Positions 39,326 to 47,950 of a DNA stretch of 50,381 bases are shown here, piece after piece. A program made the position numbers and the translations under genes. The notes under the pieces were generated by a model. It had not been told where the DNA came from. It saw only the letters and a program-made list of their open reading frames with translations, and ran no database searches. The DNA comes from a virus: positions 1 through 50,381 of the IMG/VR virus record IMGVR_UViG_3300008954_000077, one strand, 5' to 3'. The stretch's first letter is position 1. Every line of letters starts with the position of its first letter.

Positions 39326-40384
39326 TTATGCAGCCTGGCCGACGAACGTCGTGCGACGATTCTTGGAGCGGAATTGGCCCCAGTTATCGAGATGCACTTC
39401 GCGCACCGTATGTTGTCCAGGCGACCGAATCGGCTTGTGCCGAATCATGTTGCGATTCTTCTGGAACTTGTACTCGATGCTTGACCAGTTCACACCGTAG
39501 ACCGGGTTCGCCGAGTCATAAGCGGTCGAGTTAGAATCCGTCAACGCGGGCACCCAGTGAATGGGATTGCCTTTGAAGACGATCGTATTGCGGTACTTAC
39601 CAAGATCAGTACCCAAGTTGTCGTTCGACGCGCGGAGAAGCTTCTGGCAAGCCGAGTACACCGAATAGACGGTGAAGAATTCCCAGTCGCTTGTTGAGCT
39701 GTCGAGCTGGTTGTAAGAGTGCGGAGCCATGAACTCACACTTCTCACACGCTTCCGCCCACTTGTCCAACAGATCATCATCCGACACCGTGTTGTAGGTG
39801 AAGGTTCCATTGGCCCAATTGGTGAAAACGTCACTGTCGATGCCACCCGCACCAGCTGTGAAGCCAGATGGGTTGCCACCGTTGAAACCAAACGCAGCCG
39901 TCGAAGACTTCTGGATCCAGTGAGGAATCCCTGACGGTGGCCGCGGCGCTTGACTTGTACTGGTAGGACCAGACCAAAGCGCGGTTTCCATGAGCGAGAA
40001 GAAGTCATTGTACATCGAGTGATTTCGCATGCTGATCTCATTGATCAACGTCTCGGCACCCGATTGGAACTCTTCCTCGTCCACGTCGTACTTGAAGTTC
40101 ACGGTCTGTTTGGACCACTCGGCCGTAGCCTTGGTCGCCAAGTCTTTGACACCAGTCGTGTCAATGCCGTAAAGCTCAGAGTGCTTGCCAGTGCCGGTGT
40201 TCGAGTGCTGAACTTTCCAGTTCATACGAACGCCGCCTTCGATCGGCTTCTTGTGCTTCTTGATCATTCGAGATGCGAAGAAGTACTTTTGGAAGTCCAT
40301 CGAAATATCGACCCAGTTACGCCGGTCGTAGCGGTCAAGCGTTAGCTCGACAAAATCGTCAAGTGTGTCATGCATCAAAGGCAT
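39326..40384 (-). CDS. Major capsid protein
   Basis: The 352-aa product fits the size and position of an HK97-fold capsid protein. It has an N-terminal helix (TLDDFVELTLDRYDRRNWVDISMD), a middle with the E-loop-like KPIEGGVRMNWKVQ, and a C-terminal P-domain-like part ending in the basic VREVHLDNWGQFRSKNRRTTFVGQ. It has the best ribosome site of the block (AAGGAG, 8 nt before ATG), overlapping the stop of the scaffold gene, and is followed by a strong terminator, both usual for the capsid gene. Call rests on context, size and general pattern. Confidence 0.78.
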   Translation of the reverse strand: MPLMHDTLDDFVELTLDRYDRRNWVDISMDFQKYFFASRMIKKHKKPIEGGVRMNWKVQHSNTGTGKHSELYGIDTTGVKDLATKATAEWSKQTVNFKYDVDEEEFQSGAETLINEISMRNHSMYNDFFSLMETALWSGPTSTSQAPRPPSGIPHWIQKSSTAAFGFNGGNPSGFTAGAGGIDSDVFTNWANGTFTYNTVSDDDLLDKWAEACEKCEFMAPHSYNQLDSSTSDWEFFTVYSVYSACQKLLRASNDNLGTDLGKYRNTIVFKGNPIHWVPALTDSNSTAYDSANPVYGVNWSSIEYKFQKNRNMIRHKPIRSPGQHTVREVHLDNWGQFRSKNRRTTFVGQAA

Positions 40385-40396
40385 GGGGTTAACTCC

Positions 40397-41596
40397 TTAG
40401 CGCGACTGATCCTCTGCTTCCATCTCCGCGTAGACGCGGTGCAGGTACGGATCGTCCTCTGGTGGGCCGGTCCACTTCTGCGCCTTGTCAGGACGACGAC
40501 GAGAAGCATTGGGAGTTCGTTGAGCAGATCGACGTGTGACCTTCTTCTTGAACCCTTCACGCGCTTCATTTTCGATTTTATCTGCATGCTCCAAACGGAA
40601 AGCACGCTGTACCAGGGTCGGAATGTCAGGAGTGGCAAAGCCTTGTTGGGCTCTTGCATTCGCATAGGCATTGGCTGCAACGATGATTGCATTTTGCCGT
40701 TGCTGTTGCTCTTGCGTTGCCATCTGATAACCATTCTCGCCAAACAATTCAGGCTGTTTCAGGTCCTTGATAGCGGACTCGAATTGATTCCACTTCGTTT
40801 GCTGTTCGGCGGCGCGCTGCTGCTGATCTTGAGTTGTCAAGAATTGCTGCTGGGCGTCGATGATTCCGTACAGTTGGGCCTGGCGTTGCTCGAAATGATC
40901 AACGACCGTTTGCATTCCACGATTCAGAGCTTGGTAGTCTTCCGGCTCAAAACGCTCGCTGTCGAGGTTGAGCCAGTTTCTTACCTCACCTTGTTGTTGC
41001 GGCGGCGGCTGCTGCTGTTGCATCGGCTGCTGATACTGCGGCTGCTGTTCCCAACTTGCTGGCTGCGGAGTAAATTTCTGCGGCTGCTGTTGGTACTGCG
41101 GCTGCTGTTGCGGCGGTTGCTGATAGTACTGTTGTTGTTGGTACTGTTGCTGCTGCTGCTGCTGCTGAGCTTGTTGGCCTCGCTGGAGAAATATTCGATC
41201 CACTGTGTCCAACTGACTCTGCAGCGCCTCTGATGAGTCGAACTGTTCGAGTTGCAACCCGTATTCAGTGGCGCGCTGTTTAAGATCCGCCGAAAACTCA
41301 GGCGGCTCTTGACGTGGCAACTCCCTGGTTGCCCGTGAGGCGGAACGTTCTTCGCCTCGACGTGTTTCCATGTCGGGAACGCGGTCCTGACTACGATCTC
41401 GATACTCTGGTTCGTAGTCGTCCTCGTAACCCAAGTCGTCGCGCGATCGGGATCCTCCTTCGCGCGGCGGAATCTGTCTTTGTCCTTCCTTCGGTCCTTG
41501 ACCTGAAGGTTGTTCTGTTCCGAATTGGTCATCAAGATCATGTAGCGCATCGAGGTACGATGCGGGCAGATCCATTCCAGCTAATTCACTAGCCAT
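40397..41596 (-). CDS. Scaffold-like protein with long poly-Gln region
   Basis: The 399-aa product is acidic, helical and very Gln-rich. Residues ~140-210 are nearly only Gln with Tyr and Pro (QQQQYQQQQYYQQ), and long charged helices follow (about 215-330). The C-terminal end is basic (KKKVTRRSAQRTPNASRRRPDKAQK), as in scaffolds that touch the capsid lattice. The location directly before the capsid gene supports a scaffold or assembly role; no protease motif is seen. ATG 41596 (GGGAG 9 nt upstream) overlaps the previous stop by 8 bp. Confidence 0.7.
   Translation of the reverse strand: MASELAGMDLPASYLDALHDLDDQFGTEQPSGQGPKEGQRQIPPREGGSRSRDDLGYEDDYEPEYRDRSQDRVPDMETRRGEERSASRATRELPRQEPPEFSADLKQRATEYGLQLEQFDSSEALQSQLDTVDRIFLQRGQQAQQQQQQQQYQQQQYYQQPPQQQPQYQQQPQKFTPQPASWEQQPQYQQPMQQQQPPPQQQGEVRNWLNLDSERFEPEDYQALNRGMQTVVDHFEQRQAQLYGIIDAQQQFLTTQDQQQRAAEQQTKWNQFESAIKDLKQPELFGENGYQMATQEQQQRQNAIIVAANAYANARAQQGFATPDIPTLVQRAFRLEHADKIENEAREGFKKKVTRRSAQRTPNASRRRPDKAQKWTGPPEDDPYLHRVYAEMEAEDQSR
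41000..41175. repeat. CTG/TTG triplet-rich tract coding poly-Gln
   Basis: Plus-strand CTG and TTG triplets dominate here, coding the Gln/Tyr/Pro tract of the scaffold-like protein on the minus strand. The run is imperfect, so slippage would be limited. Confidence 0.8.
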
Positions 41597-41975
41597 CGCC
41601 GTAGCTCCCGTCTTGGTCATGCAAGCCGCGTCGTTTCATTTCTTTGCGGCGAGCTGACTTACTTTCAAAGTGAGCGTTACCATTCTCTGGAGAGTAGTAA
41701 ACGCCCGTGATTCCACCCTTTCGCGCTGCTTCATTGAATTCCGCGGCCTGGCTGGAGTGGACACCAGCTGTGCGCGAGACAAGATCCTTGTTATACGCCT
41801 TGTTGCCGATACGCTCTTTACGTGCCTTCTTCGGAGCTTCTTCGACATAGCGTTTGTACCAACGGCCGCGTACCTTCAAGCACCCGGTAACGTCGATCGA
41901 CATGATCTTCTCGAAAGACAACTCAAGCTCTACAAGCTTGTCTGTCTTGAGATCAATGAACTTGTACTTGCTCAA
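41589..41975 (-). CDS. Degenerate FmdB-like phage protein beside the scaffold gene
   Basis: The 128-aa product begins YKFIDLKTDKLVELELSFEKI, equal to the FmdB-type zinc-ribbon opening but with its Cys residues lost. It continues with TAGVHSSQAAEFNEAARKGGITGV and NAHFESKSARRKEMKRRGLHDQDGSYGDG, a C-terminal signature common to phage proteins placed between portal and scaffold genes. Function in those phages is unknown. It is coupled to the portal gene by ATGA. Confidence 0.7.
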   Translation of the reverse strand: MSKYKFIDLKTDKLVELELSFEKIMSIDVTGCLKVRGRWYKRYVEEAPKKARKERIGNKAYNKDLVSRTAGVHSSQAAEFNEAARKGGITGVYYSPENGNAHFESKSARRKEMKRRGLHDQDGSYGDG

Positions 41976-43852
41976 GCCGCCCCTGTTTGTTGTTGCGGCG
42001 ACCGAGAGTTCATGAACTGCTGAACGAGATCGCGCGTCTGTGCCTGGCTCGTTGGGCCATGCGACACATTGGAACGAACGTTCTCGCGAACAGTGTGTGG
42101 CGCTTGACGCGCCTTGTCGGGCATGTTCCCACTGACCGGCCGTTCATCCGGCATCAGTCCTTGGAACTTGATCAACTCAAGCAGACGCGGCTCGTCCATC
42201 AATTCGGCCATCCACTCAAGGAAGGCTTTCAAGTCGAACGATCCACCTTGTGCTTCCAGATTCGGCAGCATCGGCAAGATGCTGTTGGCAACGAATTGTT
42301 GGATGTCTTGAGCCCGTTGCGCCGGGGGCTTGTAAGCCATCGAGTACGGCTCGATCTCGAAGTTGTAATTGAGGAAATCCCCCTCACGCATTTCTGGGGT
42401 CCAACTCGCGTCGGTAGAAATGTTCGTCCCAGGAACGCCAACTTCACCAGGTATCTCAAGCACGGGATCGTAGAAGATGAGATGACCAAGCGACTTGATC
42501 ACACCCGTCGTAAAACGAACCATGCGATATTGCATCTTTGCTTCGCGTTTACTGATCTGCCCGCCAATCATTTTCTCTTGGCCGACTGTGTCAGCGCTGG
42601 TCCCCAATCCGCCCATGGCAGGAAGATTCCCCGCCATTCGATCGAACGTATCACGAACGACCTGAGTGAACGCCAGGTTGCCTTGATCGACACCCCCAAC
42701 ACTCACTTCGCGAACTGCATCAGGATCAGCGACTTTGATCATCTCACCATCAGCGACTTTGCGTTGGCGCTTCGCATCCTCTTCGGCAGTGCCTTTGAAG
42801 ATGTGGTACGTCTTCTGCCGTCTCGCCTGGCGATCCAACTTGCGGAACAACCCGTTAGCCAGGTCATCCAAAACGCAAAGGTTCATAGCCGGGGACAGTG
42901 CCATTGTGTTGTCAGGCACGTCGCTGAAACCAACGATGTGATAGGGTCCGCTAACTGAAGCTTCGACCGATTCAGGACCATCCCAATCTTGGATGATCAG
43001 AGGATCCGTATTCTTCAGTTCCCACCTGGTGCCCGCCATGTCGAGGCCCCAAGTAACGATGACCTTCTCGCGAGGGAACCAAACATCAACCAGGTCAACC
43101 ATCTCTTCAAAGTTGTCCTGGTTGTAGTCCTCGTACCCTTTCGTCAAACCTTCGACTCGCGTTGATCCCTCGCCACCGTACGGGTTGTGCCCGCCAGGCG
43201 AGAGTTGCTCAGCTACCTTTTGGTCATAGAGATCATCTTGAAGACGATCGTACGGAACCTGGTAGCCGTCAGCCATGTAGCCACACTCAAACCACTCCTT
43301 GACGCTTGTGTCGTGACACCAGTCGTCGAGTGAGATCCGCTTGACCCAGGGCTTGCCGGGGTCAACGCGCGTATTCGCGTCAATCTCAATAATGTGGGAG
43401 TCAGCCAAATGGACCTTGGCGATTCCAAGGGAGAAGAATGCATCTAAGCAACACCCTTCGAGTACTTCCTCGATCCCCATTGTCTTGATGTAATTGTTGA
43501 CGGCCAGCTGGTAGCGCTTGCCGAACGATTTCAACGAGCCATTGTAGCTGTTGACCAAGACGCGCGGTCGGTTCGCGGCCAGCGACATCGTGTAGATGTC
43601 CGCGGCCTGGAACATCATGTTGATGATCCGATCGTACCGGGGTCCTCCGCGGCCGTAGTGTCGGCCGACGTACGATTTGACGAATGATTCACGGTTCAGC
43701 CGAAAGTCTTCCAGCGACCTGCGATCCTTCGTCATCGCGCGACCGAGTCTTGCTCGATCGCCAGAGTTGAACCAGTCGAATGCCAAACCAAACGCTCCGG
43801 AGAGAGAAACTACGTTTCCGGAACTGTACTCGCAACCATAAGTCCTTGTCAA
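41972..43852 (-). CDS. Portal protein
   Basis: The 626-aa product shows the usual portal features. An N-terminal helical part (RRSLEDFRLNRESFVKSYVGRHYG) is followed by GIEEVLEGCCLDAFFSLGIAKVHL and a wing/stem region with DNTMALSPAMNLCVLDDLANGLFRKLDRQARRQK. A helical crown-like C-terminus with GQEKMIGGQISKREAKMQY and a Gln-rich tail end the protein. The portal dodecamer forms the DNA entry vertex. It directly follows the large terminase gene; the TTG at 43852 comes immediately after the terminase TAA. An alternative ATG at residue 40 would remove a conserved-looking segment and is less likely. Confidence 0.88.
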   Translation of the reverse strand: MTRTYGCEYSSGNVVSLSGAFGLAFDWFNSGDRARLGRAMTKDRRSLEDFRLNRESFVKSYVGRHYGRGGPRYDRIINMMFQAADIYTMSLAANRPRVLVNSYNGSLKSFGKRYQLAVNNYIKTMGIEEVLEGCCLDAFFSLGIAKVHLADSHIIEIDANTRVDPGKPWVKRISLDDWCHDTSVKEWFECGYMADGYQVPYDRLQDDLYDQKVAEQLSPGGHNPYGGEGSTRVEGLTKGYEDYNQDNFEEMVDLVDVWFPREKVIVTWGLDMAGTRWELKNTDPLIIQDWDGPESVEASVSGPYHIVGFSDVPDNTMALSPAMNLCVLDDLANGLFRKLDRQARRQKTYHIFKGTAEEDAKRQRKVADGEMIKVADPDAVREVSVGGVDQGNLAFTQVVRDTFDRMAGNLPAMGGLGTSADTVGQEKMIGGQISKREAKMQYRMVRFTTGVIKSLGHLIFYDPVLEIPGEVGVPGTNISTDASWTPEMREGDFLNYNFEIEPYSMAYKPPAQRAQDIQQFVANSILPMLPNLEAQGGSFDLKAFLEWMAELMDEPRLLELIKFQGLMPDERPVSGNMPDKARQAPHTVRENVRSNVSHGPTSQAQTRDLVQQFMNSRSPQQQTGAA

Positions 43853-45793
43853 TTAAGACCATGGGTCAACATTTGGCTCTTCCCATGGCTTTCGAGATTC
43901 TTCCGACTCGCGTTCTCGGTCATATTGCTGAAGCCTCCAACCCATCGACTTCTGATCAAACTCCTTTTTCCTGTTGCGGTTAGGCCGCTTTCGCTCAACC
44001 TCTGGAAGTGTCAAATCTGCGATCGCAGAAGCCATCACCGTGTCACCATGGGCCGCACCCATAGCCGAATCATCATCGGTATTTAATTCCGCAACATGGT
44101 AGACCTTGCCGTTGACGAACACGAATTGCTTGCACTCTTCGATGACCTGGTCACTGTGGATGATCGACTGTCCACGATTCAATCGGTTCTGCCAATTGCC
44201 AAGAACTGACGACTTCTCGTCGGGATCCGACCACCAGCCAGGGTTCTTCGTATCCTTGTCCGTGCCGACGTGCTTTGTCTTTCTAAAGTAGACATTGCTG
44301 TACTCCCGAACCTTCACAACCTGCTTCGTGAACTGAGATCCCGTCGAGCCATTTGCCTCCCAGTTCAACTTGGCCGGATGATGCTTGATGTCAAATCCAA
44401 CGTCTTCATCGCGACAAAAGAACCAACAAAGTGCGATCGCATAATCCGCAAAGTCAAACGGATTGATCGTGTTGGAAATGAAGATCGCAACTTGCTCCCG
44501 CGTAATTGAATCATGCACAGCTGCCGATGAGTTGGATGAATGCTCGTTGCCGGATCCAGCTGCAACATCACAGCCAACGACGTAGTTACGATCGGGATTC
44601 GGACGGCCGTTGACATCAAGTCCGCACCACAGAAACAGTTGGCCGGCCCCTGTTGGTAGAAACTCTGGATCGTCCAAAGTCTCGATGTTGAAAGTCAGCA
44701 TCCCAACATGCTCTGGCTCGCGGACATACTTCGCTTTGTACGCATCAAAGTCGAAGTCCTTGAAGAAGCGAGACACCGAACCAAGGAAGTCGATGTCAAG
44801 CTCTTGAGCGATCGTCAGTGGCGTTGCACCTGGCTGATTGCATTCGTAGTCGTAATACGGCGATCGCGTCTTGCCATCGAGAATGAACGGGTAACCTTCT
44901 CGGAAACGATACTTGCTTGGAATGTTGGGATCCAAGATCTCAAGCTTCCGAGTCTCCTTGTTGAAACGGTACATCCCCTGCTTGCGTTTCGGATGCTCTG
45001 ACCAATGCATCCGAATCCGCTCTACGTTTTTGGTTTTGTCTTTCGCGATCTTCGCGTATTCGTTTGTGTCGCCAATGGGGGTGGAAATGAATCCACGCGC
45101 TCCCGCCGCGTGTTGGACCGCTGGCAACACTTCTGAGTCTTTCGGGCTATCGAAAGCCGCGTACTCGTCAAGATAGATTTGCGTGAGTCGATCGCCGCGG
45201 AACGCATGTCGAGTTGTTGCTGATCCTTTGATCGCAGCATTGTTCCAGTGATTCTCCATGATGTGAAGATTCCTGGTCCGTGGCGGTCGCATCCAAGCAG
45301 GCAAGTGATCATAGAGATGATCAAGCTTCCAGAAGAGCGTGCCTTTCGCCGAGTACTCATCAACCTTGTCCTCGTTTTCGGATAAGAGTCCAACGTAAAC
45401 CGGCCGTCGTTTTGTCGAGAACAGCCAGTACCAGAACGACACTGTTAGAAACATCCACGTCGCGCCGAGATCTCGGCTCTTCATCAACAAGATGTCTTTG
45501 CGGCCAAAGCAATTCAAGATCGTCATCAGCGCTTCGTCTTGGTACTCACCGTACGTGACGAAGGGAATAACAAACGGCTTGTCCGGATCCTCTTCGCGCG
45601 GCTCGTAAAGCCAAGCGAACGTATTAACCCAGAATAAGAAGTCCTTGCGGCAGTAGTTCCAAAGAGTCGATTGGAACGCTGGGTCGCCATTGGCACGAAG
45701 ACGGATCTTCTCCCGATACTCAAGATTCTCAGGAACCGTCTTCGGAGGTTGCCACCAGGTCTGGCTCCTCGTCTTGATACTCTCCGTAACCAT
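43853..45793 (-). CDS. terL: Terminase large subunit
   Basis: This ~646-aa packaging ATPase/nuclease has a Walker-A-like segment DILLMKSRDLGATWMF (about 101-115; the K-S/R-x-x-G-x-T type of terminases) and Walker B TQIYLDEYAAFD. A C-terminal RNase-H-like nuclease begins at NYVVGCDVAAGSGNEHSS (first Asp) and is followed by VGFDIKHHP and a later SAMGAAHGDTVMA with a possible metal Asp. ATG 45793 is preferred, as GAGG lies 6 nt upstream; an in-frame start at 45835 would enlarge the overlap with the previous gene from 65 to 107 bp. Confidence 0.92.
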   Translation of the reverse strand: MVTESIKTRSQTWWQPPKTVPENLEYREKIRLRANGDPAFQSTLWNYCRKDFLFWVNTFAWLYEPREEDPDKPFVIPFVTYGEYQDEALMTILNCFGRKDILLMKSRDLGATWMFLTVSFWYWLFSTKRRPVYVGLLSENEDKVDEYSAKGTLFWKLDHLYDHLPAWMRPPRTRNLHIMENHWNNAAIKGSATTRHAFRGDRLTQIYLDEYAAFDSPKDSEVLPAVQHAAGARGFISTPIGDTNEYAKIAKDKTKNVERIRMHWSEHPKRKQGMYRFNKETRKLEILDPNIPSKYRFREGYPFILDGKTRSPYYDYECNQPGATPLTIAQELDIDFLGSVSRFFKDFDFDAYKAKYVREPEHVGMLTFNIETLDDPEFLPTGAGQLFLWCGLDVNGRPNPDRNYVVGCDVAAGSGNEHSSNSSAAVHDSITREQVAIFISNTINPFDFADYAIALCWFFCRDEDVGFDIKHHPAKLNWEANGSTGSQFTKQVVKVREYSNVYFRKTKHVGTDKDTKNPGWWSDPDEKSSVLGNWQNRLNRGQSIIHSDQVIEECKQFVFVNGKVYHVAELNTDDDSAMGAAHGDTVMASAIADLTLPEVERKRPNRNRKKEFDQKSMGWRLQQYDRERESEESRKPWEEPNVDPWS

Positions 45794-46358
45794 CCATTGC
45801 CTCTTGAACTGACTGGCGTAACTCAGTGAGATCACGTTCGTCTTCGAGCGTGTTAGAGAGCGACTCGCGATGTCGCTTCAACGCATCAATCTGCTTCAGT
45901 AAGAAGTCTTTGTAGAAGGCGAGCTTGGCATCACGCGCGGCTTGTAAAAGGTTCCAAGCAATGACGTGCGGAGCATCCATCGGCATAACTTCAATGTCGT
46001 TAACGACCGACGCCACCCACAGCATAGATTCCTCAACATCGTATTCAACGTCATTCGATTGTTCGATCAGCTCTTGCAACTGGATCTGAATCGCTTTGGT
46101 GTCACGATCTTCCGGTTGCTTCAGAGGCTTCCGCATTGCGGCCAGAGCGACTTCGTCTTGGTACGTCGTGTACCCGAAGTCTGCCATCGCTCGATTGTAG
46201 GCTTCGTTGTGTTCAAGGCCGTACGAATTAATGTAGTCGTTGTACTGCTCTTTGAACTTGTCCTGCTTGCCTTCCGCGATCATGCGAGCCTTGAACAGCT
46301 GCATAGCGCGAGCTTTGCCTTGCGGCTTCGACTTTCGTTTTGCTTTCTTCTTAGCCAT
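45729..46358 (-). CDS. Candidate terminase small subunit
   Basis: The 209-aa product begins with a Lys-rich tail (AKKKAKRKSKPQGKARAM) followed by helices (LFKARMIAEGKQDKFKEQYNDYINSYGLEHNEAYNRAMADFG) and long amphipathic helices with Glu/Gln. A basic helical N-terminus, size and position just before terL agree with a small terminase (DNA-recognition) role. No sequence signature proves it. It overlaps terL by 65 bp. Confidence 0.55.
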   Translation of the reverse strand: MAKKKAKRKSKPQGKARAMQLFKARMIAEGKQDKFKEQYNDYINSYGLEHNEAYNRAMADFGYTTYQDEVALAAMRKPLKQPEDRDTKAIQIQLQELIEQSNDVEYDVEESMLWVASVVNDIEVMPMDAPHVIAWNLLQAARDAKLAFYKDFLLKQIDALKRHRESLSNTLEDERDLTELRQSVQEAMDGYGEYQDEEPDLVATSEDGS

Positions 46359-46367
46359 GGCACATCC

Positions 46368-46406
46368 AAAAAAACACGCTGCGAACTAAAGACAGTCCGC
46401 AGCGTG
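46368..46406 (-). terminator. Intrinsic terminator upstream of the packaging genes
   Basis: Perfect 9-bp arms CACGCTGCG and CGCAGCGTG (plus 46375-46383 and 46398-46406) with an inner GACT/AGTT contact, followed on the minus strand by seven T residues (A tract 46368-46374). It separates the accessory genes from the terminase-portal-capsid block. Confidence 0.92.
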
Positions 46407-46414
46407 AGTAGATC

Positions 46415-46792
46415 TCAGAACTCAGGAGTGGAAACCGGTTCGTCGCCAGATGACGGGGATTCCTCTGAAGTAACAGGAGGGCTTGGCGGGACAGGAGTAG
46501 GGTTTTCCTCTGCCTCGCGCTGCCGTCGCTTGTCCGCCTGGCCGGTCGCTTCGTCTTCAGCTCGTTGAGCTTCAACACGAAGACGCCTGGCGTTCTCTTC
46601 GGCCGCATCAGCCGCATCAGCAGCATTCTCAGCAACTTGCCGCTTTTCGCCAGGCTTGTTCTTCTCAGCCTCGGCTTCTTTGATTCGACTGCAAAGCTTT
46701 TCGCAGTACTCGCGCTCAGCTTCGCTCTCCGGAGTCAGCGTGAGCGATCGCAGCGTGTCCTCCGGAGGGTTGGTACTTCGTGAGACTCTCAA
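46415..46792 (-). CDS. Ala/Glu-rich helical protein, unknown
   Basis: The start is TTG 46792, chosen because AAGGAG overlaps the stop of the upstream gene and stands 6 nt before it; an ATG at 46846 would overlap that gene by 44 bp. The 125-aa product is a charged helix (VAENAADAADAAEENARRLRVEAQ) with a Pro/Ser/Glu-rich disordered tail. No domain recognised. Confidence 0.65.
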   Translation of the reverse strand: MRVSRSTNPPEDTLRSLTLTPESEAEREYCEKLCSRIKEAEAEKNKPGEKRQVAENAADAADAAEENARRLRVEAQRAEDEATGQADKRRQREAEENPTPVPPSPPVTSEESPSSGDEPVSTPEF

Positions 46793-46802
46793 TGATCTCT
46801 CC

Positions 46803-47531
46803 TTAAAGATTCGGATTTTCTGCTCGCGGAGGGAACTCTGCTTCATCCAACTTCGTCTTCCAGAACTCCGCTTCCTGTCGAGCGCGGGTAAGTTGTTGCT
46901 CCAGATACTTTAACGCTTTCGCGCCTTTGATTGCATCCTCCTTGTTTTGACGAACGAGATCTTGACAGTGCTGCTTGATCGCATCTCGCTCGCGTTCAAG
47001 CTCTTCAAACACCGCAATTGGAACGTGACGAGGTTGACGGCCGTCCTCAGAACTGGATGTCGAATTCATCTGCGGCCGCGATGTCGCCTTCGATGACTTC
47101 TTTCTCGCGCGACTCCGGCCTGTCACTTTCGGCTGAGACTGATCCTGAGTCAACGGCGCGCCCAGGTATTGCGCCATCGCTTCCTGCTCTGTCAGAATCG
47201 GCATCTCCTGTTCCGGATCCGGATCCACCAACACTTTCTGGCCCTCCGGTCCCTCCACAAACACCGTCTGATCCTCTTCCGGATCCACCTCCACCACCGT
47301 GTACTCCGGATCCGCCAACTGAGCTTGGACTTTCGCCATTTGCTCCGCTGTCAGTGGCGCTCCGTCCTTCCCCACAATCGGAAGAGTCGAGTCCAAATGA
47401 GCTAGCAGCTCCTCCCTCGTCGTTTGGGTTTTGTTCGGGGAAGAAGCTGGTGGGGAAGATCCCTGGCGGTTGCTGCTTGAGGAATTCTTTTTGCGCCGCC
47501 GCGGCCCTCTCTTGCGTTTCTTTTTCGCCAC
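46803..47531 (-). CDS. Acidic/basic mosaic protein, 242 aa, overlapping another frame
   Basis: The GTG at 47531 has GGGAG 7 nt upstream. The product begins with a very basic stretch (KKKRKRGPRRRKK), then REELLAHLDSTLPIVGKDGAPLTAEQ, an acidic strand-rich middle (YTVVEVDPEEDQTVFVEGPE), and a C-terminal coiled coil (FEELERERDAIKQHCQDLVR...ARQEAEFWKTKLDEAE). No family recognised. Its first 485 bp overlap the frame 47047-47613 read one base out of phase. Confidence 0.65.
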   Translation of the reverse strand: MAKKKRKRGPRRRKKNSSSSNRQGSSPPASSPNKTQTTREELLAHLDSTLPIVGKDGAPLTAEQMAKVQAQLADPEYTVVEVDPEEDQTVFVEGPEGQKVLVDPDPEQEMPILTEQEAMAQYLGAPLTQDQSQPKVTGRSRARKKSSKATSRPQMNSTSSSEDGRQPRHVPIAVFEELERERDAIKQHCQDLVRQNKEDAIKGAKALKYLEQQLTRARQEAEFWKTKLDEAEFPPRAENPNL

Positions 47532-47613
47532 TGATGATCTCCCGTAGTAAATCTAATGACGCTTGCTGTTGATCAAGAATCTTCAGCAGCATCGCGAGTT
47601 GTTTAGTCTGCAT
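47047..47613 (-). CDS. Overlapping frame: coiled-coil N-terminus with Gly/Ser tail
   Basis: From ATG 47613 (GAGAAGAAGG directly upstream) a 188-aa product begins QTKQLAMLLKILDQQQASLD, a good helical segment lying mostly outside the overlap. Its second half, inside the overlap, is Gly/Ser-rich low complexity and ends VIEGDIAAADEFDIQF. It may be a real overlapping gene, a gene with a shorter functional N-terminus, or the N-terminal half of the 242-aa protein separated by a frameshift or sequencing indel. Confidence 0.45.
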   Translation of the reverse strand: MQTKQLAMLLKILDQQQASLDLLREIISGEKETQERAAAAQKEFLKQQPPGIFPTSFFPEQNPNDEGGAASSFGLDSSDCGEGRSATDSGANGESPSSVGGSGVHGGGGGSGRGSDGVCGGTGGPESVGGSGSGTGDADSDRAGSDGAIPGRAVDSGSVSAESDRPESREKEVIEGDIAAADEFDIQF

Positions 47614-47950
47614 CCTTCTTCTCTTTCTTTGGAGTTCGGACTTTGACACTCTCATCCGTCGAAGCACAGTAGACAACCTCGCGGCCATCCTCAAGCTTGT
47701 AGACCGACTCGCCTGCACCGTTCGTGCCGATCTTCGCCAAGTTCTTTTTCATGATCTCCATGAGCTTGGCTTTTTCTTCTGACTCCGTCTTAGTCAACTC
47801 CTGCCGCTCATCGCGAGTGTTAGCGTACGCCTTTGCGGCCTTTTCGACGACGCCGATTTTTGGTGGTGCCATTCCCTTGAAGTGCTTTTGAGCGCTTTTT
47901 GCTGGGCGCTTTTTCGCCGCCTTCTTTTTGGCTGCTTTCTTCTTCGCCAT
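47603..47950 (-). CDS. Lys/Ala-rich tailed protein, 115 aa
   Basis: GGAGTATCA precedes the ATG at 47950. The N-terminus is a histone-H1-like AKKKAAKKKAAKKRPAKSAQK tail. A helix (VVEKAAKAYANTRDERQELTKTESEEKAKLMEIMKKNL) and a small beta unit SVYKLEDGREVVYCASTDESVKV follow. A nucleic-acid contact is plausible from charge. Its first 131 bp also encode the tail of the GroES-like protein in another frame. Confidence 0.65.
   Translation of the reverse strand: MAKKKAAKKKAAKKRPAKSAQKHFKGMAPPKIGVVEKAAKAYANTRDERQELTKTESEEKAKLMEIMKKNLAKIGTNGAGESVYKLEDGREVVYCASTDESVKVRTPKKEKKDAD

Noticed and set aside
27100-41175. Triplet-rich tracts as CRISPR or tandem-repeat arrays
   Set aside because: Repeats are imperfect, codon-phased and explained by Gly/Pro or Gln coding; there are no spacers of constant length and no repeat-spacer pattern anywhere in the window.
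40370-41233. Plus-strand 287-aa Leu-rich frame that looks like a membrane protein
   Set aside because: It is the antisense of the poly-Gln scaffold-like gene; CAG/CAA codons read backwards give Leu runs.
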